The translations under genes and the position numbers were made by a program. Of a stretch of 64,000 nt of DNA, positions 42,496 to 52,252 are shown one piece after another; within the stretch, counting starts at the first letter, position 1, and each line of letters opens with the position of its first letter. The DNA lies in assembly GCF_011050415.1 (NCBI RefSeq), contig NZ_DRFS01000027.1, positions 19,051 through 83,050 of the forward strand, in the 5' to 3' direction. Source of the stretch: Halomonas sp. Its GTDB lineage: Bacteria; Pseudomonadota; Gammaproteobacteria; Pseudomonadales; Halomonadaceae. The notes under the pieces are model-generated. The model was not told the DNA's origin, did no database searches, and saw nothing but the letters and a program-made list of their open reading frames with translations.

Positions 42496-43866
42496 ATGCC
42501 CACCCCCACCCCCCAGCGCAGTTGGCTTGCAGCGCTGGCTATTTATTGTCGCGCACCCGTTATCACCATGCTGTTTTTGGGGTTTTCGGCAGGCCTGCCT
42601 TTTCTATTGGTGTTTTCAACGCTTTCCGCTTGGCTGCGTAGCGATGGCGTTGAGGTGGCGGCCATCGGTTTTTTTGCCTGGATCGGCATGCTTTATTCCA
42701 TCAAATTCTTCTGGGCCCCGGTGGTGGACCGCCTAGCGCTGCCGTTCTTAACTCGCGTATTCGGTCAACGGCGCGGCTGGATGCTATTGGCACAAGGCCT
42801 CATTGTGACTGGACTGGTGGGCCTTGCCGGTATTAGCCCGGTAGGCAACCTCGGTTTAGTGGCCATGTTTGCACTGCTGGTCGCATTTGGCTCGGCGACC
42901 CAAGACATTGCGATTGACGCCTACCGTATCGAGTCCGCCGACGACGATGTTCAAGCCGCCTTGGCCTCAACTTATATTATCGGCTATCGCGGAGGATTAC
43001 TGGCCGCAGGTGCAGGGGCGCTCTACATTGCAGCCTCTGCCTCTTGGGATGTTGCCTATCTCAGCATGGCAGCACTGATGGGTATTGGTGTGCTAACCGT
43101 ACTAATACGTCCTGAGCCCAAGCGAGCATCGCTCTCCATTCAACTTATTCACGAACCCAAGGTACGTGCGTTTATCCGCGCTAGCCGTGGAAAACCCAAG
43201 ATTTTCCGCCGCTTGGGTGCGTGGAGTATTGGCGCTCTTGTCTGCCCGTTCACCGATTTTTTCAGCCGATACGGGGTGAAAGCGCTGTGGATTTTGGTAT
43301 TTATTGCAGTGTTTAGAATTAGCGACTTGGCCATGGCATCTATGGCCAACCCGCTGTATATCGATTTGGGGTTCACGCTGGCAGAGATTGCTAATGTGAC
43401 CAATATCTTTGGCATTGCGATGAGTATTACCGGCGGGATTTTAGGCGGACTTTTCGTGGCCCGTTATGGCATCGGGCCGCTGTTGATTTTCGGTGCTGCC
43501 ATGGTGATGGTAACGAATTTACTGTTTGCAGTACTTGCCATGGTCGGCAATCAGCTACCTATGCTGGTGATCACCATTATTGGTGACAACCTCGCCAATG
43601 GCTTGGCCAGTGCGGTGTTCATCGCCTTTCTTTCAAGCCTTACCTCGCGCGCATATACCGCGACACAATACGCGCTGTTCTCGTCGCTAATGACACTGCC
43701 AGGTAAATTTTTAAGCGGTTTTGGTGGGCTGGTGGTTACAGCTCAGGGCTACCCGAGCTTTTTCGTGATTGCCACACTGCTCGGCATACCAGCGATTGTT
43801 TTAGCGATCTGGATCAGCCGAGACAAGCAGTTGGTGCCTACGCCAAATGCTACCAAGCCCGCATAA
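42496..43866 (+). CDS. ampG: AmpG-like MFS permease
   Basis: Inner-membrane MFS transporter of the AmpG type, 456 residues, with about 12 to 14 hydrophobic segments. AmpG brings anhydromuropeptides into the cytoplasm for cell-wall recycling. Signatures include LFLGFSAGLPFLLVFSTLSAWLR near the N-terminus, FFWAPVVDRLALP and ATQDIAIDAYRIE. The ATG at 42496 has a strong GAGGAG ribosome binding site 9 nt upstream. The stop codon sits in the loop of a 12-bp hairpin (43851-43878). The SLT enzyme encoded at 37404 could supply its substrate. Confidence 0.9.
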   Translation: MPTPTPQRSWLAALAIYCRAPVITMLFLGFSAGLPFLLVFSTLSAWLRSDGVEVAAIGFFAWIGMLYSIKFFWAPVVDRLALPFLTRVFGQRRGWMLLAQGLIVTGLVGLAGISPVGNLGLVAMFALLVAFGSATQDIAIDAYRIESADDDVQAALASTYIIGYRGGLLAAGAGALYIAASASWDVAYLSMAALMGIGVLTVLIRPEPKRASLSIQLIHEPKVRAFIRASRGKPKIFRRLGAWSIGALVCPFTDFFSRYGVKALWILVFIAVFRISDLAMASMANPLYIDLGFTLAEIANVTNIFGIAMSITGGILGGLFVARYGIGPLLIFGAAMVMVTNLLFAVLAMVGNQLPMLVITIIGDNLANGLASAVFIAFLSSLTSRAYTATQYALFSSLMTLPGKFLSGFGGLVVTAQGYPSFFVIATLLGIPAIVLAIWISRDKQLVPTPNATKPA

Positions 43867-43878
43867 GCGGGCTTGGTA
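43851..43878 (+). terminator. Hairpin spanning the ampG stop codon
   Basis: TACCAAGCCCGC (43851-43862) / GCGGGCTTGGTA (43867-43878), a perfect 12-bp stem with the 4-nt loop ATAA. The TAA stop codon (43864-43866) lies in the loop, so the hairpin encodes the last residues. There is no T-run; action as an mRNA 3' stabiliser or as a terminator is possible. The convergent SEC-C gene ends 31 bp further on. Confidence 0.6.
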
Positions 43879-43897
43879 GTAGGGGCTAATAATGGGC

Positions 43898-45715
43898 CTA
43901 GCGGTGGGCGTCTAGCCAGTCCAACGCGCCTGGTGTTGTCCGCCACTGATCACGCATCAGTGTGCGGTACTGCCATGCTTCCGCGCGTGAGCCAGGATCA
44001 ACCTGCCCATCAGGGTGGGGCATGGAGGGGCGTGGGCTCTCAGCGCAAATTAGCTCTAACGCATGGCGATTATGTTTAACCACATCACCAAGCGAGGTCT
44101 CTGCCGCTTCATGCCGTTCAAGCCTATAGAGTGCCAGGGTTTTACCCATTAACAGTCCCAGCACTAACGAGCCATCGTCGTCATTCTCTTCAGCCAGCGC
44201 CAGCGCTTCCTCGTTACGATGATCGCGTAACAGTTGATCTAGCACCAATTCGCGCAGCCCCAAGCTATCTTCCTGGTCGATCAACAACAGCTCTTCAGCC
44301 AATTCACGGGAGTGCTGGCGAGCACCACGCTCCATACCTACCACTAGTGCTAAGCCGGTGCGCAGCAGCATGGCATTATTGGCATCATCCCAACACAGGT
44401 TGCCATCGCCTTCGGCACGGGCCTGCTCTAACCAGCGTGATAAGCGCAATGCCAGTGGCTCTAGTAAGCTCGGCGCCATCCACGGCAGGCTGCCAAAGCG
44501 GCTGGTCAGCGCCAGGGTTAAGTCTTGCACTACTTGAGGCGCATCAAGCCATTCTGGATGCGAGCAGAGTGCTGGCATCCACTCCATCGCGTTAATCCAA
44601 GGGTCCGCTTGAAAACCCAGTGCAACGTCTTCATCGACGAGCACTTGAAAATGCTCATGCCAGGCAGCAAACAGCGTCGCCTCGCGGGCACTGGTGTTGT
44701 AAAGCAAACGTCCGCTTTCAGGGTCCGCTCTCACATCGATTTTGGGTGCGGTGGGCAATTCAGTCAGTAACGCTTGCAGAGCAATCAGTGGCGTTGAAAG
44801 GTCTTCTTCAGCGCTGAGTAGTTGATCAGCCAGCGTGGCACCTGGGTTCTCCGCCAGGGCGGCCAAAAAATCCAGCTGATCTTCATCCAGTTCACCTTGG
44901 CGAACCAGGCGACGATACCAGAAGTTGGCGCGCTCTTTGGCTTCCTGTTCGTGACCTTCATGAAGCAGCAGCATGGCCTCAATATAGGCAAGCGTGGGCG
45001 AATCAGGCAGCGCTTGCTGAGCTTTAACAAAAGCACCACGGGCGCTATCCAGGTCATCGTTATCAAGGTGCATCAGACACAAACGCTCAAGTGCCACACC
45101 ACGCAAAAACAGCGGCCCGCGCTCCATGACGTCATCAAGCAGATCCGCACGCTTACGGGTGAAACCACGCTCCTGATAAATATCCAGCAGGATTTCAAAA
45201 GCAGGTTCAGCCTGTTCCGGCAACCGCGACCAGTCGCTGCCATCGAATAGCGATTCAAGGATTTGCATAGCGCGGCCGGTCTGGCCGCTTTCAGCCGCAA
45301 TTAGACCAGCTTCCAGCAGTGCTTGAGGCGGAGCTTGCTGGCTATCCAGCGCGGCTTTCAGAGTTGCGCCCTTCCATTCGCGTAGCGAAAGCATCCACAT
45401 CATCTGATCAGGAATTTCAGTGGGGAAATCAATCCGGTAGCAGCACTGCTTAAATTTGCGCCCAGAATCACACCAACACGGCTCATTTCGCCCAGGCGTG
45501 GCCAGCGGCTCACAGGCAAAACCTAACCGCTCCAGCGGTGTTTGCGACCACAGCACCGGTGCCAGCGCCTGGGCCATTGCCACATCGCCTTCGAATGCGT
45601 CCGCGCCCTTGGCACGCACCCAGGTCATGAAATCCGGATAGTGTTCTTGTTGCCTGATTGCCGAGAGTGCCCCGGAGGCAAATCCCAGCAGCTGATCGAC
45701 CCATACCGCCAGCAT
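43898..45715 (-). CDS. SEC-C motif protein of unknown function (helical repeat type)
   Basis: Large cytoplasmic protein, 605 residues. Near the N-terminus it has a SEC-C zinc motif (P-G-R-N-E-P-C-W-C at 74-82, then C-C at 91-92), known from SecA tails and other proteins. The rest is acidic and helical, with TPR-like segments such as QPTLAYIEAMLLLHEGHEQEAKERANF-like stretches (about 220-270). The ATG at 45715 has a GGAG site; a GTG at 45727 is in frame. Its role is unknown; helical repeats suggest protein binding. Confidence 0.75.
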   Translation of the reverse strand: MLAVWVDQLLGFASGALSAIRQQEHYPDFMTWVRAKGADAFEGDVAMAQALAPVLWSQTPLERLGFACEPLATPGRNEPCWCDSGRKFKQCCYRIDFPTEIPDQMMWMLSLREWKGATLKAALDSQQAPPQALLEAGLIAAESGQTGRAMQILESLFDGSDWSRLPEQAEPAFEILLDIYQERGFTRKRADLLDDVMERGPLFLRGVALERLCLMHLDNDDLDSARGAFVKAQQALPDSPTLAYIEAMLLLHEGHEQEAKERANFWYRRLVRQGELDEDQLDFLAALAENPGATLADQLLSAEEDLSTPLIALQALLTELPTAPKIDVRADPESGRLLYNTSAREATLFAAWHEHFQVLVDEDVALGFQADPWINAMEWMPALCSHPEWLDAPQVVQDLTLALTSRFGSLPWMAPSLLEPLALRLSRWLEQARAEGDGNLCWDDANNAMLLRTGLALVVGMERGARQHSRELAEELLLIDQEDSLGLRELVLDQLLRDHRNEEALALAEENDDDGSLVLGLLMGKTLALYRLERHEAAETSLGDVVKHNRHALELICAESPRPSMPHPDGQVDPGSRAEAWQYRTLMRDQWRTTPGALDWLDAHR

Positions 45716-45836
45716 TGCCGTCTCCACTGCGTTAAACGATGTCTATAAACGATGTCTTTAAATCACGATGACTAAAATGAAAGCGACATAGTTTATCACG
45801 AAGGCCGACTTCACCGCAGCGGCAATCGGTTCATCG

Positions 45837-47078
45837 TTAATGGGCCCGTTTAAGCAGTGGAATCGAACGTTCATGCATATCTAACCGCGCCCCTAAACGC
45901 ACCAGATTCCAGTAGTGGCCGTTTAATGCTCGGGAAAGTAATAAGGTATCCGCTGGAGGCTGCAGGCGGTCCATGGCTGCCCATACTTTGGGGGTTAGCT
46001 CACGCAGCCGGTAATGCACCCGTACGTCGCTGAAGTCTTGTTCACCTGGGGCAAACAGTGGCGCAATACACTCCGCTGACTCTTTATATAGCGCCAGTGG
46101 CGCCCCCTGCCCCTGGCGCCCACCCATTTTCATTAGCGCCTCATCCATGCCCATAGGATCATGCTTTAGTGTGGCATCAAGCAGTTGCATCATCGCCTTA
46201 ATGCGCGCTTCAGGTACTGCAATCACCGCGCCTAAATCGTAAATGATCAACCGCCCTTGATCATCAGCGGCAAAGTTACCCGCATGGGGGTCGGCGTGCA
46301 GTTCACCGTAAGTAAATAACTCTTGTGTGATCCAATCTGCCAGTGCATGGGCAACGCCTTGGCGTGTGGCATCATCAGCTTGTGCTAACTCACGCAGCGG
46401 CGTGCCGCCTACATAGCGCATCGCTAGTACGTGCTGCCCGGAAAGTGCTGGTAGCGGCTCAGGAATCACCAGCCTCGGATCATCTTGATAGCGCTCGCGA
46501 TAACGCGCCAGGGCATCAGCCTCTGCATGGTAATCCAACTCTCCACGCAGGCTTTCGGCAAGCTCATCAAACAGCGCGTCCAGTCTGGCCTGGGGCACTT
46601 TGAACCAGCGACCTAAGCGCATAATGCGCCGCACCTGGATCAAATCACTCTCTAACACGTCAGCCAAGCCAGGGTACTGAACCTTCAATACAATGGTTTC
46701 ACCTTGATGGGTGGTTGCCCGGTGCACCTGCCCCATCGAGGCACTGGCAAACGGACGCTCTTCAATCTCACTGAAGTAGTGATCAATATCTCCATACTGC
46801 ATCACCAAAGCTTCACGAATTTTTGACCAGGGCATAGGTTCGGCCTGACGCTGCAAGCGGGCGAGCTCCTCAGCTAGGTCAGGCGGTAGCAGGTCATCCC
46901 ATTGAGACATGATTTGGGCAAGCTTCATGGCCGGGCCTTTGAGTTCAGATAACCCCTCAAACAGCGCTTCGCCGAGTGCCCGCCAATCTGCTTGGCCGCC
47001 GAGCCGTGTCTTCAACAGCGCACCACCGGTACGCGCCCCTAACCCCATCAAGCGTCGTGTTCTGCCGCGCTCACGCAT
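45837..47078 (-). CDS. ABC1/UbiB-family atypical kinase
   Basis: Protein of the ADCK/UbiB (ABC1) kinase-like family, 413 residues. It has the family's KxGQ-like motif (L-K-G-P-A-M-K-L-A-Q), the catalytic-loop region with HADPHAGNF and the metal-binding IYDLGAV. Members support ubiquinone synthesis and lipid metabolism. It lacks the two C-terminal membrane helices of E. coli UbiB and is not in a ubi cluster here, so it may be a paralogue rather than UbiB proper. Confidence 0.85.
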   Translation of the reverse strand: MRERGRTRRLMGLGARTGGALLKTRLGGQADWRALGEALFEGLSELKGPAMKLAQIMSQWDDLLPPDLAEELARLQRQAEPMPWSKIREALVMQYGDIDHYFSEIEERPFASASMGQVHRATTHQGETIVLKVQYPGLADVLESDLIQVRRIMRLGRWFKVPQARLDALFDELAESLRGELDYHAEADALARYRERYQDDPRLVIPEPLPALSGQHVLAMRYVGGTPLRELAQADDATRQGVAHALADWITQELFTYGELHADPHAGNFAADDQGRLIIYDLGAVIAVPEARIKAMMQLLDATLKHDPMGMDEALMKMGGRQGQGAPLALYKESAECIAPLFAPGEQDFSDVRVHYRLRELTPKVWAAMDRLQPPADTLLLSRALNGHYWNLVRLGARLDMHERSIPLLKRAH

Positions 47079-47244
47079 TGGTTATGCCCCTTAAAACTAA
47101 CTACACTCAATTATTTATACATAATCTATACAACTTAACAGCATTGATAACTTGCCGCATCACTATCCTCTCCCCTTCAACCTAACCTCCGAAGCGTCTG
47201 CTACTATAGCCGCCACCGATGGATACGATGAAGGCCCCGCTGCT

Positions 47245-49167
47245 ATGCGCCTGATAATTGCCGAAAAACCCAGCCTCGCCCAAGCCATTGCCGAAGCGTT
47301 ACCGGGCACTAGCAAGCGCCAGGATGGCGCCATTATGTGCGGTGATACGACGGTAACATGGTGCCTGGGCCACCTGCTGGAGCAGGCACCACCCGAAGCC
47401 TATGACCCCGCTGATAAGCAGTGGCGGCTGGATCGGCTACCTATCGTGCCGCAACAGTGGAAACTAATGCCCCGCTCGAAAGCGCGCGGCCAGCTAGCGG
47501 TGATTCGCAAGCTGATTAAACAAGCGACGGATGTGGTACACGCAGGTGATCCTGACCGAGAAGGCCAGTTGCTGGTTCAGGAAGTGATTGAGTACATGAA
47601 GTATCGCGGCCCGGTGCAACGGCTACTGGTTAGCGACCTTAACAAGCCAGCCGTCAGCCGAGCACTGGCGAAACTGCGCTCTAATGTTGAGTATCAACCG
47701 CTGTTTGAAGCCGCCCAGGCACGCTCCCGTGCTGACTGGTTGTATGGGATTAACCTTACCCGCGCCTGGACACTCACCGGCCGCCAAGCGGGTCACGACG
47801 GCGTGCTCTCTGTTGGTCGCGTACAAACGCCTGTACTGGGGCTAATCGTGCGCCGCGACAACGCCATCCGTGACTTTGTCCCCCACCCCTTTTATCCGCT
47901 ATGGGTGGACTTAAGGGTTGCCCAGGGGCAGTTGCGTGCCTGGTGGGCACCTAAAGAGCACGAGCCGCTAGATGACCAAGGGCGCTTAATTGATCGCACT
48001 CCCGCTGACACTCTGGCCGCTCAGTTGCCCGGCGCATCTGGCAAACTGACCAAACTCGATCAGCAAGAGAAACGCCAGGCTCCGCCGCTGCCCTACTCGC
48101 TCTCTGCCCTACAGGTAGACGCCGCCCGCCGCTTCGGGCTCTCTGCCCAGATAGTGCTGGACATTTGTCAGCGACTTTACGAGCGCCACAAACTGATTAC
48201 TTATCCGCGTTCAGACTGCCGTTACCTGCCGGAAGATCATCTTCAGCTTGCCCAGCGCAGCCTAACCAGCGCCTGCCAAAACGATAAAACGCTGCAGCAG
48301 TGGCTGAATGGCGCGGACTTCACGCTGCGCTCTAAGGCATGGAACGACAAGCAAGTCGGCGCTCACCACGCCATCGCGCCCACCGGCAAACCGGCTGATT
48401 TCAGTCAGCTTTCTGACACCGAAGGCCATGTGTTTCGGCTGGTGGTACGCAACGTGATGGCGCAGTTCTACCGTCCGCTGCGCACCTTCGAGGTAAAAGC
48501 AGAATTCACCTTGTTGAACGAGGCCTTCCGTGCCCGAGGCCAAAGCATTCTCGACCCAGGCTGGAAGCCGCTGTTCACTACTCGCGATGAAACCCCTCCG
48601 CTGCCGCCGCTCACCCAAGGGGAGCCTTGCCAAGTGCTAGGTGCGGGTGTTGAGGAGAAGGAGACCCGCCCACCGGAGCCCTTCACCGATGCCAGCCTGA
48701 TCAAAGCGATGATGAATATAGGCCGCTACGTGGATGACCCCAACGTTCGTCGCACCCTGCGCGACACTGATGGCCTGGGCACAGAAGCCACCCGCGCAGG
48801 CATTATTGAAACCCTGGTGCAGCGCGGCTATTTAGTGCGCCAGCAAAAAGCCCTGCGCGCTACCAAACTAGGCTGCGCGTTAATCGCCGCCCTGCCAAGC
48901 GCCGTGAGCACCCCAGAGCGTACCGCATTATGGGAGCAGCGCCTGCGGGCGATTTCCGAACAGCAAGATGACCCTGGCGCCTTCCAGCAAGCATTACTAG
49001 ACGACTTACGCGCCCTGCTCACCCACAGCGATGCAGCCAAATTAAGGCAGAGTCTTCAAACCGCTCAGGGTGAAACTGGCGCTGGCACACCCACAAAACG
49101 TTCCGATAAGCCGAGAAAGCGTTATACCAAAAGGAGAAGTACCGGAAGCAGAAAGAAGACAAGTTGA
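47245..49167 (+). CDS. topB: DNA topoisomerase III
   Basis: Type IA topoisomerase that decatenates DNA, 640 residues (E. coli TopB 653). The Toprim domain begins MRLIIAEKPSLAQAIAEAL and includes HAGDPDREGQL; the catalytic Tyr320 lies in ITYPRSDCRYLP. A short basic tail rich in Lys/Arg/Thr ends it, probably for DNA contact. I chose the ATG at 47245, where the Toprim domain starts; the upstream in-frame residues do not look like the family. Confidence 0.94.
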   Translation: MRLIIAEKPSLAQAIAEALPGTSKRQDGAIMCGDTTVTWCLGHLLEQAPPEAYDPADKQWRLDRLPIVPQQWKLMPRSKARGQLAVIRKLIKQATDVVHAGDPDREGQLLVQEVIEYMKYRGPVQRLLVSDLNKPAVSRALAKLRSNVEYQPLFEAAQARSRADWLYGINLTRAWTLTGRQAGHDGVLSVGRVQTPVLGLIVRRDNAIRDFVPHPFYPLWVDLRVAQGQLRAWWAPKEHEPLDDQGRLIDRTPADTLAAQLPGASGKLTKLDQQEKRQAPPLPYSLSALQVDAARRFGLSAQIVLDICQRLYERHKLITYPRSDCRYLPEDHLQLAQRSLTSACQNDKTLQQWLNGADFTLRSKAWNDKQVGAHHAIAPTGKPADFSQLSDTEGHVFRLVVRNVMAQFYRPLRTFEVKAEFTLLNEAFRARGQSILDPGWKPLFTTRDETPPLPPLTQGEPCQVLGAGVEEKETRPPEPFTDASLIKAMMNIGRYVDDPNVRRTLRDTDGLGTEATRAGIIETLVQRGYLVRQQKALRATKLGCALIAALPSAVSTPERTALWEQRLRAISEQQDDPGAFQQALLDDLRALLTHSDAAKLRQSLQTAQGETGAGTPTKRSDKPRKRYTKRRSTGSRKKTS

Positions 49168-49246
49168 AAAAGCTTGCTCTACTACTCGACCGATAGGCAT
49201 TCGACAAACGGAGAAGCGGCTATCGCTACTTACGGACATCCGCTCC

Positions 49247-49801
49247 CTAATGCACTTTTGGCACGTTTTGAACTAGCAATGCATCCCTAATAAAACTCCC
49301 TTTTGCCGCGGTGTAGGCCTCTCTATCCGTTTTGAATTCCTCTGCCCACCGCCGCTTTCTGTTTCCGTACTGCCGGGCTAGCTCAGCGCTTTGACGAAGG
49401 CGATTGCGAAACGCCAAGCGCTGGTTCCACTCTTCACCGCCATACACCATAAGGTGCAAGTGATGGGTTCTGCGCCCGTCTGCAAACCGCATTAGCCAAC
49501 GTCTTTCTACTAGCGAAGCGTTGTATTCCATTGATGTGGCATAGCTAGCTCGGCAAAGCGGCTCCATCAATTCATCGGCGCGCGCGATTGAATCAACGCC
49601 CGCCAGGATATCAATAATCGGTTTGGCCGAAAGGCCAGGCACGGCGGTACTACCGATATGCTCAATCGCCCGAAAATCACCTGGAAACAGTTGCTGAAGC
49701 CGCTCGCGCTCTTGCTCAAATAGGGTAGGCCAAGCCGCGTTGTATGGGAAAAGTGCCACTTCCTCATGAATCGCTTGGTTCAAGGACTCCATTTTATTCA
49801 T
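49247..49801 (-). CDS. GrpB-family protein (nucleotidyltransferase-like)
   Basis: Protein of 184 residues in the UPF0157/GrpB family, which shares the nucleotidyltransferase fold. The HIGSTAVPGLSAKPIIDILAGV core, LVERRWLMRF and THHLHLMVYGGEEW are typical. Molecular role is not established for the family. AAGGAG precedes the ATG by 10 nt. It lies 33 bp upstream of nothing on its strand; the MgtC-like gene precedes it by 33 bp, so the two may share a transcript. Confidence 0.87.
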   Translation of the reverse strand: MNKMESLNQAIHEEVALFPYNAAWPTLFEQERERLQQLFPGDFRAIEHIGSTAVPGLSAKPIIDILAGVDSIARADELMEPLCRASYATSMEYNASLVERRWLMRFADGRRTHHLHLMVYGGEEWNQRLAFRNRLRQSAELARQYGNRKRRWAEEFKTDREAYTAAKGSFIRDALLVQNVPKVH

Positions 49802-49834
49802 GGCTTTAGTAGCTCCTTCTTTAGCGGCTCAACC

Positions 49835-50365
49835 TCATTTGATACCAGGATCATCGACACTCGGCTCTGAACGGGCAGGTTTTTTCTTAGTTACCGAGCG
49901 TGAGAAGAAAGGTACTAAATAGAGCACCATCCAAGCCAATAATGTACATAAAACTGCTGTTTGCTCACGCCCCAAGCCAATGGCTATTCCTATGGCAGCT
50001 GTAAACCAAATTCCTGCTGCGGTAGTTAGCCCTGTGGCTGCCAATTTATCCTGACGAGTGATAATACTTCCAGCACACAAAAAACCAATACCGGCAATAA
50101 CACCTTGAATAACCCGACTCATCTCCGCATCAGAAATACCGGACTGTTGGGGAATTAACACAAATAACGCCGCTCCCATGCAGACAAGCATGTGGGTACG
50201 TATTCCAGCCGCCTTGCCACTCTGTTCTCGTTCAAGCCCCAACAAGCCCCCTAGCAAGGCAGCCATTAGCAACCGAATGACCAGAATAATAAATTCACTC
50301 AAGTCATTAAAATCGGAAAATTCAGAAATAACGACACTGCGGATCACTTCCATCGTTTCACTCAT
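49835..50365 (-). CDS. MgtC/SapB-family membrane protein
   Basis: Inner-membrane protein, 176 residues, with four or five hydrophobic segments in the MgtC domain (about 25-150): GLEREQSGKAAGIRTHMLVCMGAALFVL and GIGFLCAGSII are signature regions. MgtC-type proteins are linked to growth in low magnesium and to virulence in pathogens. The short form here lacks the C-terminal soluble domain of Salmonella MgtC. The tail is charged. Confidence 0.88.
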   Translation of the reverse strand: MSETMEVIRSVVISEFSDFNDLSEFIILVIRLLMAALLGGLLGLEREQSGKAAGIRTHMLVCMGAALFVLIPQQSGISDAEMSRVIQGVIAGIGFLCAGSIITRQDKLAATGLTTAAGIWFTAAIGIAIGLGREQTAVLCTLLAWMVLYLVPFFSRSVTKKKPARSEPSVDDPGIK

Positions 50366-50467
50366 ATAAGTCCATTCATTAGCAACCCCACCAGCGTAGA
50401 CAGCCAGCGGGGTTGGTCACCGTTATTATTTCCAAACGACTAAAGGGGCAGTGCGAAGTATGCGGGT

Positions 50468-50707
50468 TTACCAAGTACTGTCGGCGCCAGGAGGTCCTAT
50501 ACCGACCTGTATATCAGGGGCAATATCTACCACACCTTGAACCTTTTTGAGTCGCTCAACGGTGACATTATCTGCCGATCCGGTGATGCACCCAATCTCT
50601 TCAAGTATATCTTTGATAGTTAAGCCTTCAGCACTCAGGCGCGTAGCAATTTCCTTGATCGATTGTTCATGAGAAACCGTAATAATCCAAAGCTCAATAT
50701 TTGGCAT
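50468..50707 (-). CDS. Stand-alone subtilisin-propeptide-like protein (I9-like)
   Basis: Protein of 79 residues, no signal peptide, 72 bp downstream of the subtilase gene on the same strand. The order ELWIITVSHEQSIKEIATRLSAEGL, GCITGSADNVTVERLKKVQGV and VVDIAPDIQVGIGPPG (quoted in parts) matches the betaalpha-betabeta-alphabeta pattern of inhibitor I9 / subtilisin propeptide domains, with the last strand VDIAPDIQV followed by a C-terminal tail ending D-S-T-W that could reach the active site. It is likely an inhibitor or a folding helper in trans for the neighbouring protease. The assignment is by pattern. Confidence 0.68.
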   Translation of the reverse strand: MPNIELWIITVSHEQSIKEIATRLSAEGLTIKDILEEIGCITGSADNVTVERLKKVQGVVDIAPDIQVGIGPPGADSTW

Positions 50708-50779
50708 AGATCATACCTTTGAAGTCAGTTCCCAGGGCAGCGCCAACGTGGGCTACTGCCTAAAGATAACCCTTCTTTG

Positions 50780-52099
50780 TTAGGGAGCCTGCACCAAACC
50801 CGCCCCTACCCGGGACTCGGAAAATGGCAGCTGCCGCGCTGAATCCAACAGTCGTTGCCAGAGTTTTGTACCACGTAACGAGGCATCGGATTCTGCCCAA
50901 AGCGCGGCACAGCCAGCCACGTGAGGCGTCGCCATACTCGTTCCGCTAATCGTTTTATGGTGAATGGGACGAGGCCAAGACGAAAATATATCCCCGCCCG
51001 GCGCGGCAATTTCGATCTTGCCAGCATTCGAAAAGCTTGAAGGCTTCAAGTTAGCGTCTAGCGATGCAACCGACATAATGGTCGGTGAATTGGCCGGCGC
51101 ACCCGTGTTTGTAGCGGAGTTTCCTGCAGCGGCGATAATTAGGCAGTCATTGCGAAGTGCCGCCGCCCCTGCGTGTGTATAGGCTTCTTGCACCGGGCTT
51201 TGACTGCCAAGGGACATAGAGATAACTTCACACCGATTCGCGACGGCCCAGTTCATACCCGCCAGTACCCCTGCCCCGGTACTGCTTCCTGAGTTGGTGA
51301 GTACTTTACCTACCTGAATGCGAGAGCCGTAAGCGATGCCGTAACGAGGCGTATCTCCAGAGGGTGTTTGGGGGCCACAGGCTGTGCCAATACAGTGGGT
51401 TCCGTGGCCATTGATATCATGGACAGGCTCGCCAACGAAAGATCGGGTATCAAACTCCCTGCCAACGAAATCTGGATGGCCCAGGTCCATCCCAGTATCA
51501 AGCACCGCCACTTTAATACCGGTGCCACTCCACCTGCTTTGTAACACCTTGCACTGGGTTAACCCCCAAGTTGCCTTTAGCTCGTCAGGCTCAAGCTCCT
51601 CTTCGGCTTCACCCATATCTAGCTCTGCGCCCAGGTCATGGGCAATGATGCTGGCGGCGCGTAAAAAGCCCCGCAGGTACTCAGCGCTTTCTGAAAACGC
51701 AAAGTACTCAGGCTCAATGATTTCGATTGGGCTGTCTGCAGCGATAGGATCGTGCATGCTCATTCCATGTAGCTGTAAGGCATCACCGCCCACTAGCGCG
51801 ACCCCAAGCTCTGGGAAGACCATGGCTTCAGCATCCCCGGCATCTTCCAAATTAACCGCTTGATCGGCAAAATCCCGCGCGTCAGCCACTCGAAAGTTCT
51901 GGGCCTTCAGGGCTTTAATGCCATCTTCGAGCATGCCCTCACGATAGCTAATCAGGTAGCGTCCTGTTTCAAGGCAGTTGCTTCCACGCTCCAGGGCCGC
52001 CAATAAAAGCTTTTCAGTTCCACAGGAAACTGAGTTAAGTAACTCATTGCCACCAGAGGGCTTACTACCGCTTCCACTCTGTTTCGGTCTTTTAGCCAT
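50780..52099 (-). CDS. Subtilisin-family serine protease (S8)
   Basis: Subtilase, 439 residues, with the catalytic triad Asp201 (VAVLDTGMD), His232 (NGHGTHC) and Ser388 (GTSMATPHVAG), and the oxyanion Asn327 (AAAGNS). Residues about 46-136 look like its own I9-type propeptide (GRYLISYREG ... IEIIEPEYFAF). No signal peptide is seen: the start is M-A-K-R-P-K-Q-S-G, so it may work in the cytoplasm or leave by another route. The ATG at 52099 has a GGAGGT site; an upstream in-frame start is less likely. The 79-residue propeptide-like gene follows. Confidence 0.88.
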   Translation of the reverse strand: MAKRPKQSGSGSKPSGGNELLNSVSCGTEKLLLAALERGSNCLETGRYLISYREGMLEDGIKALKAQNFRVADARDFADQAVNLEDAGDAEAMVFPELGVALVGGDALQLHGMSMHDPIAADSPIEIIEPEYFAFSESAEYLRGFLRAASIIAHDLGAELDMGEAEEELEPDELKATWGLTQCKVLQSRWSGTGIKVAVLDTGMDLGHPDFVGREFDTRSFVGEPVHDINGHGTHCIGTACGPQTPSGDTPRYGIAYGSRIQVGKVLTNSGSSTGAGVLAGMNWAVANRCEVISMSLGSQSPVQEAYTHAGAAALRNDCLIIAAAGNSATNTGAPANSPTIMSVASLDANLKPSSFSNAGKIEIAAPGGDIFSSWPRPIHHKTISGTSMATPHVAGCAALWAESDASLRGTKLWQRLLDSARQLPFSESRVGAGLVQAP

Positions 52100-52252
52100 C
52101 GTTGACCTCCGTTTCGCTTGGCTTTGCAGCAGTATCAATACGTATCCAACCTGCTGCTTTCAGCTTAACGCAACTCATCAACTTCGCCAGATGGTTTCCA
52201 AACCTATAAGCGTTGGCGGCTTTCGAAGCTAAGATGGGGGTAATGGTATCGC

